From positions 1-64,000 of the forward strand of contig JAFRRF010000003.1 in the NCBI GenBank assembly GCA_017428245.1: a stretch of DNA of 64,000 nt, read 5' to 3'. Position numbers and translations under genes: made by a program. Every line of letters begins with the position of its first letter. Position 1 is the first letter of the stretch. The notes under the pieces were generated by a model, which saw only the letters and a list, made by a program, of their open reading frames with translations, did not search any database and had not been told where the DNA came from. Below, piece after piece: positions 19,078 through 27,114 of the stretch. The stretch is from Bacteroidales bacterium. Its GTDB lineage: Bacteria; Bacteroidota; Bacteroidia; Bacteroidales; UBA932.

Positions 19078-20913
19078 TCACATAATATCCCTTACCAGGT
19101 AATGGAGATACATTTCCAGATTGGTATAGCGGCCGTGGCGATCGAGCGTCCGGGTCACCGAGTCGGCTGCGGAGTTCTTGTCAAGACCCGCCGCATCCTC
19201 GAACCAGTCGGGCATCCCGTCGCCGTCCGTGTCTTTCGTATTGGCAATTTCCTCGGCCGTGGCACTGTAGGCCGGCCATCCGCCGACATCTTCCTGAGAA
19301 TCAATGATGCCGTTGATGGAGCCGCCGCTCCCCTGTTTTCCCGACCAGGTGCCGTTGCGCACTTCATTTACGATACGGAAATCGACGGCGTCGCGAGCCA
19401 GCGAAGCGCCTGCACGATTGAGGACACTTTCATAAGCATTCTCGGCCGTCTGAAGCGCCAGGGAACTCGAACCGAAGACAATGTTGAAACGGGTTTCCGA
19501 CTTGATGACAGACGTTTCGACCGCCGTCTTCGGCTGGATGCCCTGCCAGTTGTCCCGGTTGACGCCCGTGATCAGTTCGGCGTACTTATCATCCGCAACC
19601 TGACCGTCGAAATGGTTGCCGGCCACGTAGAATTTGCCCCAGGTATTTGCAGGATTCTTGTCGTCGCTCGAGGAGCCCGACACATAGGGCTGGAAGATGC
19701 GGTTGACCAGCGATTTCTTCGTGATGGTCGAAGCGCCCGGCTTGTAATAGTTGTTGATGAAATTGTAGGAGCCGCCTTCCCCGGCATAGCCGCCGTCGGT
19801 GGGGCCCCAGTTATAAAACACATTGTTGGCCAGCTCCACCTGCTCGATTTCGGGCGTTCCCGTGTAGCGGCTGCCGCACAGTCGCGGCGTACGGGAAGAG
19901 TGGTGCGCCAGCAGGTTGTGGTGGAAGGTGGCCTTGTGGCCTCCCCAGATGCCGCCGTAGCCGTGCGCGCCCTTCGGATGCTTGGAGTTGTTGAGGCTCT
20001 CGCTGAGAATGCACCACTGCATCGTAAAGTTCTCGTTGTCATAGAACGAGGCGCATTCGTCCATCGACCAGCTCATGGAGCAGTGGTCGAGGATGATGTT
20101 GGCGCGGTTGCGGCCCCAGATGCAGTCTTCCTGGCCGGGGACATTGTCGCCCAAGCGGAAACGGACAAAACGGATGACCACATTGTCGGCGTTGTTCTGG
20201 ACGCTGTAATTGGCCAGGCAAATGCCGCCGCCGGGCGCCGTCTGGCCGGCGATGGTGACGTCACCCTTGGAGATGGTCAGGCCGCTCTTGAGTTCGATGA
20301 TACCCGCCACGTCGAAAACGATGGTGCGGGGTCCTGTCTGGGCAAGCGCATAGCGGAGCGAGCCCTTATTGTTATTGTCATCAAGTGTGGTGACGTGATA
20401 CACGGTCCCGGCACGGCCGCCTGAAGTAAACATCCCACAGCCTTCCGCACCCGGGAAAGCGCGGACAACGCCGTCTTCTTCCGAAGCAGGGATCTTGAAA
20501 TCCTCATAGGTGATGGACGCCGGACCCGGTCCGGGCGGCTGCGGCGGTTCAGGCGCCGACTCGGTGGATGCCGAAAGACTGCCCGACCAGCCGGAAGCGC
20601 CGGCGGAGGAAACGGCACGGACGGAGAACTGGTAGGATGTCCCGGCCGTCAGTCCGGAAACCGTGACATTGCGTCCGTTCACGGAACCGGTCTGCACCTG
20701 CGAGGTACCCTGCAGCAGTTTCCAGTCGTAGGACGTCGCACCGGTGACGGGAGACCATTGGAAGGTCAGCGAGGTCTGCGTGGCACTGTGCAGGGAAACG
20801 CCCGACGGAACATCCGGCGCTTTCGGATCCGGTTCCGGCTCAGGCCCGGGGCAAGCTGTCAGTATGAGAGCGAGCGCCGGCAGGACCGCCAGTTTCAACA
20901 ATTTTGCATTCAT
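19078..20913 (-). CDS. Pectate lyase, family PL1, with FN3 domain
   Basis: A 611-residue lipoprotein (lipobox ALILTACPG, Cys about 21). A Pro/Glu-rich linker leads to an FN3 domain (about 35-125), then a PL1 parallel beta-helix lyase starting around VVRAFPGAEGCGMFTSGG. PL1 hallmarks are visible: DHCSMSWSMDE, HPKGAHGYGGIWGGHKATFHHN and LLAHHSSRTPRLCGSRY (catalytic Arg region). Near the C-terminus DTDGDGMPDWFEDAAGLD is a calcium-binding, thrombospondin-3/dockerin-like motif. It cleaves polygalacturonate by beta-elimination, making 4,5-unsaturated ends. The start is chosen at MNAKLLKLAV, whose ATG overlaps the GH105 stop as ATGA; the longer reading frame extends into GH105. Confidence 0.94.
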   Translation of the reverse strand: MNAKLLKLAVLPALALILTACPGPEPEPDPKAPDVPSGVSLHSATQTSLTFQWSPVTGATSYDWKLLQGTSQVQTGSVNGRNVTVSGLTAGTSYQFSVRAVSSAGASGWSGSLSASTESAPEPPQPPGPGPASITYEDFKIPASEEDGVVRAFPGAEGCGMFTSGGRAGTVYHVTTLDDNNNKGSLRYALAQTGPRTIVFDVAGIIELKSGLTISKGDVTIAGQTAPGGGICLANYSVQNNADNVVIRFVRFRLGDNVPGQEDCIWGRNRANIILDHCSMSWSMDECASFYDNENFTMQWCILSESLNNSKHPKGAHGYGGIWGGHKATFHHNLLAHHSSRTPRLCGSRYTGTPEIEQVELANNVFYNWGPTDGGYAGEGGSYNFINNYYKPGASTITKKSLVNRIFQPYVSGSSSDDKNPANTWGKFYVAGNHFDGQVADDKYAELITGVNRDNWQGIQPKTAVETSVIKSETRFNIVFGSSSLALQTAENAYESVLNRAGASLARDAVDFRIVNEVRNGTWSGKQGSGGSINGIIDSQEDVGGWPAYSATAEEIANTKDTDGDGMPDWFEDAAGLDKNSAADSVTRTLDRHGRYTNLEMYLHYLVRDIM

Positions 20914-22088
20914 AGCTTTTCGTATTCCAGCGCAGCCCAGATCAGCGGACCGATGCCCTTGGGATCGTTGCTGCGCACTTTTTCGTGGATATAATAGTCG
21001 TAGTCGCCGCTGCGGTTCTCCTTGCCGCCGAGGCCCGCCACTTCGCAGCAGCGGTTCAGGTCGACAAGGCCGCGTTCGAACGACACAAAAGTCTTGATCA
21101 GATTGCGGTAAGCCTTCCGGGCTTCGGCCTGGAAGTCGAGGTAACCCTCGCGGCAGCCACGCAGCATGGCATAGACGAACATGGCGCTGCAGGTGGCCTC
21201 GAGGTAGTTTCCTTCGGCGGCGGGCCGGTCGAGCACCTGGTACCACATCCCGGTGCCGGGATCGGCGTATTTCGGCAGGGTCTCAAAGATGTGGCGGAAG
21301 ATGCGGAGCATCTCGTCGCGGCCCGGCGTGTCTTCAGGCAGGACGGGCAGCACCTCCACGAGCGCCATGGCGTACCAGCCGAGGGCGCGGCCCCAGGCGT
21401 GGGCCGACTGGCCCGTGGCAGGATCGCACCAGAACATCTCGTGCGAGGAGTCCCAGGCGTGGCGGTACAGGCCCGTGGCCGGGTCGAAGGTATGGTCGGC
21501 CACGGTCACGAAGTGCTGCGCGATGTCGGCGTAGTTTCGCATCCTGAGGCTGTCGGGCACATAGCGGGCCGTGTATTCGGCGTAGAAAGGCTGCGCCATA
21601 TAGAGGCCGTCGAGCCACATCTGGTTCGGATACACCTGCTTGTGCCAGAAACCACCTTCCGGCGTCCGCGGCTGCTCGAGGACCTGTTCGTAGAGCCGGT
21701 CCATGGCCAGGCGGTATTTTTCCTTGCCCGTGAGGTCATACAGCTGGAAGAGCGTCCTGCCGGGGCAGATGTGGTCGGTGGAATAATTCGATTTCTTGTA
21801 GTTTACACCGATGGTGCCGTCCTCGGCGATGATGGCGTCGTACCAGGCGTCGACGTATTCCAATACGTTACCCCCGGCTTGACCGGGGGTCTCGCTTGCG
21901 TCCAGGAAAGCCTTCAGTTCAAGGCCCGTGGTATAATTCCACTTGAGTTTTCCTTCGAGGCCGTCGATGTAGGAAGCGGAGGGATTGCGCTGCATCTCAG
22001 AACGCACGACAGCCTGGGAGAGGGGCTCCCGGGCCGTGCAGGCTGTCAGCAGGACAGCCGAAAGGGCGATCGTCAGACTTCTTCTCAT
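20910..22088 (-). CDS. Unsaturated rhamnogalacturonyl/galacturonyl hydrolase, family GH105
   Basis: A 392-residue protein with an N-terminal lipoprotein-type signal (SAVLLTAC, Cys about 17). GH105 enzymes remove the 4,5-unsaturated uronate left by pectin lyases, releasing the KduI substrate. The (alpha/alpha)6-barrel catalytic region includes GGFWHKQVYPNQMWLDGLYM with the likely catalytic Asp160, and SAHAWGRALGWYAMALVEVLP. It overlaps both neighbours by ATGA junctions. About residues 65-73 (SETPGQAGG) derive from an in-frame palindrome insertion (21870-21890). Exact specificity (galacturonyl or rhamnogalacturonyl) cannot be read from sequence; context favours homogalacturonan products. Confidence 0.93.
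   Translation of the reverse strand: MRRSLTIALSAVLLTACTAREPLSQAVVRSEMQRNPSASYIDGLEGKLKWNYTTGLELKAFLDASETPGQAGGNVLEYVDAWYDAIIAEDGTIGVNYKKSNYSTDHICPGRTLFQLYDLTGKEKYRLAMDRLYEQVLEQPRTPEGGFWHKQVYPNQMWLDGLYMAQPFYAEYTARYVPDSLRMRNYADIAQHFVTVADHTFDPATGLYRHAWDSSHEMFWCDPATGQSAHAWGRALGWYAMALVEVLPVLPEDTPGRDEMLRIFRHIFETLPKYADPGTGMWYQVLDRPAAEGNYLEATCSAMFVYAMLRGCREGYLDFQAEARKAYRNLIKTFVSFERGLVDLNRCCEVAGLGGKENRSGDYDYYIHEKVRSNDPKGIGPLIWAALEYEKL
21870..21890. repeat. In-frame palindrome inside the GH105 gene
   Basis: Perfect 8-base arms ACCCCCGG and CCGGGGGT surround CTTGA (TCAAG on the coding strand). The loop sequence and CCGG ends match the element in uxaA and the one at 38237-38255. It adds about seven residues (TPGQAGG) to the N-terminal part of the protein without breaking the frame. 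Confidence 0.75.
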
Positions 22089-23740
22089 CGGTTGTCGAAA
22101 GGATTCCAGACGATGCCGTCCTGAGATTGGTACATCACTTTTTCGAAAGTGTATTCAGCGGCCTGCTTCGGCTTAAGGGTGTGCGCCCATTTCACGCGCG
22201 GGCCGGCGGCGCCGGGACCGTAGTTGTCGTATTCGGCGTAGTAGGAATTCTTCTTCGTGTCGGGCTTGCCCTCTTTCTCCCAGTCGTGCCAGCCTTCGGG
22301 CAGGATGTGGGCGCCGAGTTCGCAGTGGATGAAGACCGTCTTGGCATAGGCGCCCCACGGGCGGCCAAGGTAGCACTTGTCGATGCCCGGCCCGGCCGTC
22401 AGCTTGCAGTCCTTGAAAACGTAGCCGTATTTCTGGCCGGGGAAGGTAGAGGCGGCCGTCACGTAGCTGTTCTTCTTGCTGTGGATCGTGCAGTTCTCGA
22501 AGTAGCAGATGCTGGGGCCGAAGATGAAGTCGGTCGTACCTTCTATATAACAGTCGAGATAGTAGTTGCGTTTTACACCGCCGTCCTTGCCGTAGCGGCC
22601 GTAGGTATAAAGGGTATCCTGGTTGCCGATGAAGCGGCATTTGTGGAAGAAGAGGAAGTCGCCATCGGTGAACACCGCCACGGCCTGGCCGATGGGTTTC
22701 CCCTCCCCGGCCGTGTTCTCGAAGGTCAGGTTCTCGAAGGTGACGTAGCTCGAATGGACGTACATCGTGGCGCTGCCCGAGGTCCCAACCTTGAAGTCGA
22801 AGCCGGGCCAGATCTGCTCGGCGTACTTACCCCAGGTGATCACCGTATTCTCCGCATCCTCTCCGATGAGGTGGAGCCGGAATTTGTTGTGAGGGATGGT
22901 GACCATCTCCCGATACACGCCCTTGCGGATGTAAATCGTGGTAATGCGTTCGTGGCTGTAGTCGGGGCAGGCGTTGATGGCTTCCTGCACGGTGAAGAAG
23001 TCGCCGTGGCCGTCGGGCGAGACGACGATGTCGTAGCGCACGAGGTGTCCGGCGAGTTCGGGAATCTGGGCCTTGATCTTGTCACAGACAATCTCGGTGA
23101 CCTTGCGGGCGCCGCACGCCACCGTGTGGGTGTTGTCGTTCTTGCCGATGGAGATCATGAAATAGGCCTTCGAGGCATCGTCGCCCAGGCTCTCGAGCCA
23201 GTCGAGGGTGGCGGTGGTGATGTCGAGCAGCGGCACGTTGAACTCCTGCGCCACCTGCTTCATCGCTTCGGGATAATCGGTGTGGCAGTTGCGGTCGAGC
23301 TTGCCCTCCTTGAACCAGCGGCGGGCCACCGGCGTGAGGAGCACGGGCTTGCAGCCGGCGTCGAGCGCCGTACGGACGAAGGTCCGCAGGTTGTCCTGGT
23401 AGGCGCCGAATGCGGGTGCGTAACGCTCGGGATCGTCCTGCTTGGCGTCGTTGTGGCCGAATTCGATGAACACCCAGTCACCGGGCTTGAGGTTCGCCTT
23501 GACCTGGTCCCACAGGCCGCGGTCGATGAAACTCTTGGTGCTACGGCCGTTCTGCGCATAGTTGACGACTTTGACCTGGTCGTCGAGGAAGTTCTGGAAC
23601 ATCATGCCCCAGCCCCGCTCGGGATTGCCGTTGGACAGGTCTTTCTCCGCCATCGTGGAGTCGCCCATCAGATGGATGGTGGTAAAGGAACTGCAGAGCA
23701 GCCAGAGTGCCGCGATCGCGGCGATTTTCAGGATTTTCAT
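22085..23740 (-). CDS. Bifunctional pectin esterase: CE12 acetylesterase + CE8 pectin methylesterase
   Basis: A 551-residue exported fusion. The N-terminal SGNH hydrolase (about 20-225) has the block I LMGDSTMA (Ser28), FIEFGHNDA and a late DNTHTVACGA with the catalytic Asp/His, as in rhamnogalacturonan acetylesterases (CE12). The C-terminal beta-helix (about 228-551) has pectin methylesterase motifs GQAVAVFTDGDFLFFHKC, GNQDTLYTYG, GTTDFIFGPS and YLGRPWG. It would strip acetyl and methyl groups so that GH28 and PL1 can act. The signal peptide is clear, but the Cys at residue 16 does not fit a clean lipobox. ATGA overlaps join it to GH28 upstream and GH105 downstream. Confidence 0.93.
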   Translation of the reverse strand: MKILKIAAIAALWLLCSSFTTIHLMGDSTMAEKDLSNGNPERGWGMMFQNFLDDQVKVVNYAQNGRSTKSFIDRGLWDQVKANLKPGDWVFIEFGHNDAKQDDPERYAPAFGAYQDNLRTFVRTALDAGCKPVLLTPVARRWFKEGKLDRNCHTDYPEAMKQVAQEFNVPLLDITTATLDWLESLGDDASKAYFMISIGKNDNTHTVACGARKVTEIVCDKIKAQIPELAGHLVRYDIVVSPDGHGDFFTVQEAINACPDYSHERITTIYIRKGVYREMVTIPHNKFRLHLIGEDAENTVITWGKYAEQIWPGFDFKVGTSGSATMYVHSSYVTFENLTFENTAGEGKPIGQAVAVFTDGDFLFFHKCRFIGNQDTLYTYGRYGKDGGVKRNYYLDCYIEGTTDFIFGPSICYFENCTIHSKKNSYVTAASTFPGQKYGYVFKDCKLTAGPGIDKCYLGRPWGAYAKTVFIHCELGAHILPEGWHDWEKEGKPDTKKNSYYAEYDNYGPGAAGPRVKWAHTLKPKQAAEYTFEKVMYQSQDGIVWNPFDNR

Positions 23741-25200
23741 ATACGTTTCCCGTTGATGGTGACGTTGTCGAAGGTGATGTTTTCAGCAAAGTGGACTTCT
23801 TCGCCCTTTTCCGCCGTGAAATTGCTGTTGCGGAAGTCGATGTTGCGTACGGGCAGTTCGGGCAGGCCGTTGATGAAGATGGCCTGGTCGGCGCCGGCGC
23901 AGAGGACGTCGGAGACGTGGATGTCGCGGAATTCCGGCGTGGTCTCGTCGACCGGCTGGATGTCGGACTTGGCGTCGGGATCCATGTCGGTGGCGGCGAC
24001 GCCCGCGTAATAAAGATTGAAGATCACGCCGTAGGTGACGATGTCTTTCATATAGATATGGTCGCACCAGATGTCCTTGACCAGGCCGCCGCGGCCGCGG
24101 GTGCTCTTGAAGCGCAGGCCCACGTCGGTACCGATGAAGCGGCAGCGGGTGACGCGGATGTTCTCGACGCCGCCCGACATTTCGCTGCCCACCACGAAGC
24201 CGCCGTGGCCGTGGTAAACCGTGCAGTCGGAAATGATGAGGTTGCGGCACTTGCGCGCGTGGCGCCGGCCGTCTTCGTCTTTGCCCGATTTGATGCAGAT
24301 GGCGTCGTCGCCCACGTCGAAAGAGCTGTCGGTGAGGATGACGTTCTCGCAGGCGTCGATGTCGATGCCGTCGCCGTTGGCCGAGTAGTGCGGGTTGCGG
24401 ACGGTGATGCCGCGGATCACGACATCCTGGCAATAGAGCGGATGGAGGTTCCAGCAGGGCGAGTTCTGGAAGGTGCAGTCTTCGATGAGCACGCGGCTGC
24501 ATTCGCGAAGCGACACGAGGACGGGCCGCAGGAAGGTCTTGATCTCCTGCTCATCGAGCGAGGGATCGGGATAGTTGAGCGAGCCGGCCGTGGCGCGGGC
24601 CTTGGCGTAGCCTTCGTCGGGGAACCAGGTCTTGCCGTCGTCGGAGAGGAGGCCGCCGCGCTGGAGGACGACCTTCCACTGGTCGTCCGACACCTTGCGG
24701 CGCTTCACCTCGCGCCAGGCGTCGCCGCTGCCGTCGATGATGCCGCCGCCGGTGATGGCGATGTCGTGCGCGCCCTCCGCGTGGATCGGCGAGAGGCAGC
24801 GGCGCACGTCGAGGCCTTCGAAGTTGGTATCGATGATAGGATAGAGATCCTGGTCGGTGGAAAAGACGATGACGGCGTCTTTCTCGACGCGGAGCTCGAT
24901 GTGGTTCGCCAGGCCGATCGGGCCGGTGAGCCAGATGCCGGCCGGCACCACGAGGCGGCCGCCGCCTTTTTCGGAGAGGGCGGCGATGGCCTTGGCAAAG
25001 GCGTCGGTGTTGAGCGTGACACCGTCACCCACGCCGCCGAAGTCGGTCAGGGCGACTTCACGGGCAGGAATCGACGGAAGGGACACGCGCGGCATAGTAA
25101 AGGGAAGGCCTTCGTAGAGGGCGTCGAGCTTATCGGCGGAACCGCCGGCGCAGGCGGTGGCCAGGGCGAGCAGGACGGCGAAGAAGAGGCATTTTCTCAT
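23737..25200 (-). CDS. Polygalacturonase, family GH28 (first gene of the pectin operon)
   Basis: A 487-residue right-handed beta-helix hydrolase with a lipoprotein signal (LALATAC, Cys about 17). All four GH28 signature blocks are present: NGDGIDIDAC (NTD-equivalent), DVGDDAICIKSGKD (catalytic Asp pair), GHGGFVVGSEM (catalytic His) and RFKSTRGRGG (RxK). It hydrolyses polygalacturonate or terminal galacturonate with inversion. Being first in the operon, it starts just downstream of the promoter/operator shared with the LacI regulator, and it overlaps the next gene by ATGA. Confidence 0.95.
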   Translation of the reverse strand: MRKCLFFAVLLALATACAGGSADKLDALYEGLPFTMPRVSLPSIPAREVALTDFGGVGDGVTLNTDAFAKAIAALSEKGGGRLVVPAGIWLTGPIGLANHIELRVEKDAVIVFSTDQDLYPIIDTNFEGLDVRRCLSPIHAEGAHDIAITGGGIIDGSGDAWREVKRRKVSDDQWKVVLQRGGLLSDDGKTWFPDEGYAKARATAGSLNYPDPSLDEQEIKTFLRPVLVSLRECSRVLIEDCTFQNSPCWNLHPLYCQDVVIRGITVRNPHYSANGDGIDIDACENVILTDSSFDVGDDAICIKSGKDEDGRRHARKCRNLIISDCTVYHGHGGFVVGSEMSGGVENIRVTRCRFIGTDVGLRFKSTRGRGGLVKDIWCDHIYMKDIVTYGVIFNLYYAGVAATDMDPDAKSDIQPVDETTPEFRDIHVSDVLCAGADQAIFINGLPELPVRNIDFRNSNFTAEKGEEVHFAENITFDNVTINGKRI

Positions 25201-25231
25201 AGTGGCGCGACAGGATGTTTCTTATCGACTA

Positions 25232-25239
25232 CAAATGTA
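25232..25239 (-). promoter_or_regulatory. -7 element of the pectin operon promoter
   Basis: TACATTTG on the minus strand matches the Bacteroidota TAnnTTTG -7 consensus exactly. It lies 31 bases upstream of the GH28 start codon. No TTG is seen 19-21 bases further upstream; that position is occupied by the palindrome at 25254-25269. This arrangement fits a promoter that depends on, or is blocked by, the divergent regulator. Confidence 0.55.
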
Positions 25240-25250
25240 GAAAAAGTTTT

Positions 25251-25278
25251 TTATTTCCGTGCACGGTAACGGAAATAA
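25251..25278. promoter_or_regulatory. Palindromic operator candidate for the LacI-type regulator
   Basis: The core CCGTGCACGG (25257-25266) is a perfect 10-base palindrome with a central GC step; flanking bases extend it with TT and AA at 25254-25255 and 25268-25269, the usual form of a LacI-family operator. It is nested in a second inverted repeat with 10-base arms TTATTTCCGT (25251-25260) and ACGGAAATAA (25269-25278). It sits between the divergent GH28 and regulator genes, next to the -7 element of the pectin operon. Binding by the encoded regulator is inferred. Confidence 0.6.
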
Positions 25279-25333
25279 TTATCAACACCTTATACGAGTT
25301 ATCAACAATCCCCCGTTATCGTACACGATTTTC

Positions 25334-25364
25334 TTGCGGAATTGGATTTTTTTGTTTAGACTTG
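25334..25364 (+). promoter_or_regulatory. Promoter candidate for the LacI-type regulator
   Basis: TTG at 25334-25336 and TAGACTTG at 25357-25364 are separated by 20 bases. The second element matches TAnnTTTG with one mismatch. The regulator's ATG is 18 bases downstream, so the leader would be very short. Confidence 0.4.
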
Positions 25365-25382
25365 CATCCGGAAAAATACGGA

Positions 25383-26435
25383 ATGGCCCAGAACGAGAAA
25401 ATAACGATCCTCGACATCGCCCGTCGTACCGGTCTTTCAAAAGGAACGGTCGACCGCGTGCTGCACAATCGCGGCGAAGTCTCCCGCCGGAGTTACGACA
25501 AAGTGATGGCCGCCATCGAGGAGCTGGGCTACGAGCCCAACGTCTACGCCTCCCTGCTGGCCAAGGGGCAGCACCACCTGGTGGCCGTGTTGATTCCCGC
25601 CCACGAACCGGGCACTTTCTGGGAACTGGCCGCCGGCGGCATTGAAAAGGCCGCCGAGTCGGTGGGCACCCTCGGCGTCCGGATGCAGCATTTCGAATAC
25701 GACCAGTACGACATCGAATCGTTCCGCGCCGCCTGCGCCCGGGTGCTCGAAGCCGGCCCGTCCGGCGTCGTCATCGCTCCCCTCTTCCAGGAAGAGACCG
25801 ACTTGTTCGCCGCGCAGCTGCGCGAGCACGGCATTCCTTTCGCCTACATCGATTCCAAGCCAGAAACCGACGGCTACCTGGCTTACTTCGGCATGCCCCT
25901 CTACAAGAGCGGATACCTGTGCGCCGACCAGCTCACGGGCGGCTTCGCCGTCCCGAGCGCACTGATCGTCCGTATCCGCCGCGACCGGAATCAGCAGTCC
26001 GACCCGACGATCAACCGCCGCGCCGGCTTCGTCGACTATATGCTGGAGCACAGCCCCGACTGCATCCTGGGCAACGTCTTCATCGACCCCAACGATCCCG
26101 ACAGCATCGAAGGCACGCTCGACGCCTGGTTCCGGGAGCATCCCGGCACCCGGCACATCGTGATGTTCAACTCCCGCATCCACCTGCTAGTGCCCTGGCT
26201 GCAGCGCCATCCCGATTCCCAGCGCCGCGTCGTCGGTTTCGACAACCTCAAAGCCAATATGGACGCCCTGCGCGACGGAACTGTCTCCTGCCTCATCGCC
26301 CAGCACCCCGACGAACAGATGCGCCTGGCCATCGAAGCCCTCGCCGAATACATCCTCCGCCGGAAGCTGCCCCAGAAAAAGGACAACTTCATGCACATGG
26401 ACATCCTCACCCGCTACAACGTCGACTACTACTAG
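25383..26435 (+). CDS. LacI/GalR-family transcriptional regulator of the pectin locus
   Basis: A 350-residue regulator. The N-terminal helix-turn-helix ITILDIARRTGLSKGTVDR is followed by the hinge region GYEPNVYASLLAKGQ and a periplasmic-binding-protein-like effector domain (about 65-340, beginning HLVAVLIPAHEPGTFWE). The start is set at MAQNEKITILD because upstream codons of the longer frame lie in the AT-rich promoter. It is divergent from the pectin operon and faces a palindrome of LacI-operator type, so it very probably controls that operon. The effector is unknown; a uronate or oligogalacturonide intermediate such as KDG is a reasonable guess. Confidence 0.93.
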   Translation: MAQNEKITILDIARRTGLSKGTVDRVLHNRGEVSRRSYDKVMAAIEELGYEPNVYASLLAKGQHHLVAVLIPAHEPGTFWELAAGGIEKAAESVGTLGVRMQHFEYDQYDIESFRAACARVLEAGPSGVVIAPLFQEETDLFAAQLREHGIPFAYIDSKPETDGYLAYFGMPLYKSGYLCADQLTGGFAVPSALIVRIRRDRNQQSDPTINRRAGFVDYMLEHSPDCILGNVFIDPNDPDSIEGTLDAWFREHPGTRHIVMFNSRIHLLVPWLQRHPDSQRRVVGFDNLKANMDALRDGTVSCLIAQHPDEQMRLAIEALAEYILRRKLPQKKDNFMHMDILTRYNVDYY

Positions 26436-26461
26436 CCGGGCTCCGGCTCAGCTAGCCCGGC
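26435..26461. terminator. Hairpin at the end of the LacI-type gene
   Basis: Arms GCCGGGCT (26435-26442) and AGCCCGGC (26454-26461) pair around an 11-base loop, starting on the last base of the stop codon. No T-run follows, so this may be a stability hairpin or repeat remnant and not a classical terminator. Confidence 0.4.
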
Positions 26462-26623
26462 CCTAGATCGAGCCTGTAGAGTAATCGCTTTTATATAAGC
26501 CAATTACGCAAAGTCGCCCCCTCCCGAACGGCAGGGGCGAATTCCAAGAATTCACTGATAATCAATCGAATACACTCCAGCGCCCCGTACCCGCTTTTCC
26601 CTAGCCATACAACTGGCTCCGGC

Positions 26624-26862
26624 GGAGAAGGAACATTCTTCCGCTCAGGATGGCGAAAAAGGGAGCGGCACCGGTCGCTTGACGGCGAACTCCTCCTTAT
26701 CCGGGCCACGAAGGCCCGGAACGTTCGTCGAACAAAGCGCCGTCATGGCCTCGTCAGGTCCCGGGGCCACAGCCCCCGGGCCCTTTCCTCCAGCCACCGC
26801 TCCCTGCACAGACCCACCCACGTCCCTTTTTCGCCAATTCGCTCCAGAATTGTTCCTTCTCC
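26624..26862. repeat. Two-block inverted repeat with GC hairpins in the centre
   Basis: Block 1 is GGAGAAGGAACA at 26624-26635 and its exact complement at 26851-26862. Block 2 is GGCGAAAAAGGGA at 26652-26664 and its exact complement at 26823-26835. Spacing between blocks is 16 and 15 bases, so two copies of one element face each other. Each copy also carries a GC palindrome: CCGGGCC/GGCCCGG at 26701-26719 and CCCGGGG/CCCCGGG at 26760-26780. Confidence 0.7.
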
Positions 26863-26930
26863 CCCTACGCCTAGCCCTTCGGTGTGAAATCGGGGGGATT
26901 GATATTTTGCAGCCTGACGCTGATACTTAT

Positions 26931-27039
26931 GCTGCAATGGACGCGCCAGTAAATCAGTCGGTTATGAAAGTTGATCCCCCTCAAAACGAGGGGGATCAAC
27001 TTCTGTAACCGGCTGGCAGTCAAACGCGTACATTGCAGC
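26931..27039. repeat. Long imperfect hairpin with a perfect 15-bp apical stem
   Basis: The outer arms begin with GCTGCAATG (26931-26939) and end with CATTGCAGC (27031-27039); ACGCG, CAG and CGGTTA blocks also pair. The top is a perfect 15-bp stem, AAGTTGATCCCCCTC (26968-26982) with its complement at 26988-27002, around the loop AAAAC. No gene overlaps it. It could be a non-autonomous element, a transcribed structured RNA, or a strong bidirectional terminator. Confidence 0.7.
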
Positions 27040-27114
27040 GGAAAAGGAGCCGAAGGAGCGTTCCGGGACGGCAATGACCAATCCAATGAACGGGTCGGGC
27101 GGAGGTGGCGGAGG

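Larger units (their letters stand above)
26436..27114. other. Gene-free island of inverted repeats and hairpins
   Basis: This 679-base stretch has no convincing gene; the short open frames in it have no recognisable product and do not match neighbouring codon patterns. It contains at least four structures: a hairpin at 26514-26540 (arms TCGCCCC/GGGGCGA); a two-block inverted repeat at 26624-26862; two GC hairpins in its middle (26701-26719 and 26760-26780); and a long imperfect hairpin at 26931-27039. It may be a decayed mobile element, a nest of palindromic repeats, or a structured RNA. Confidence 0.6.

Noticed and set aside
26491..27008. Small open frames in the inverted-repeat island
   Set aside because: They overlap hairpins on both strands, lack family features and start signals, and have Pro/Arg/Ser-rich shadow composition.
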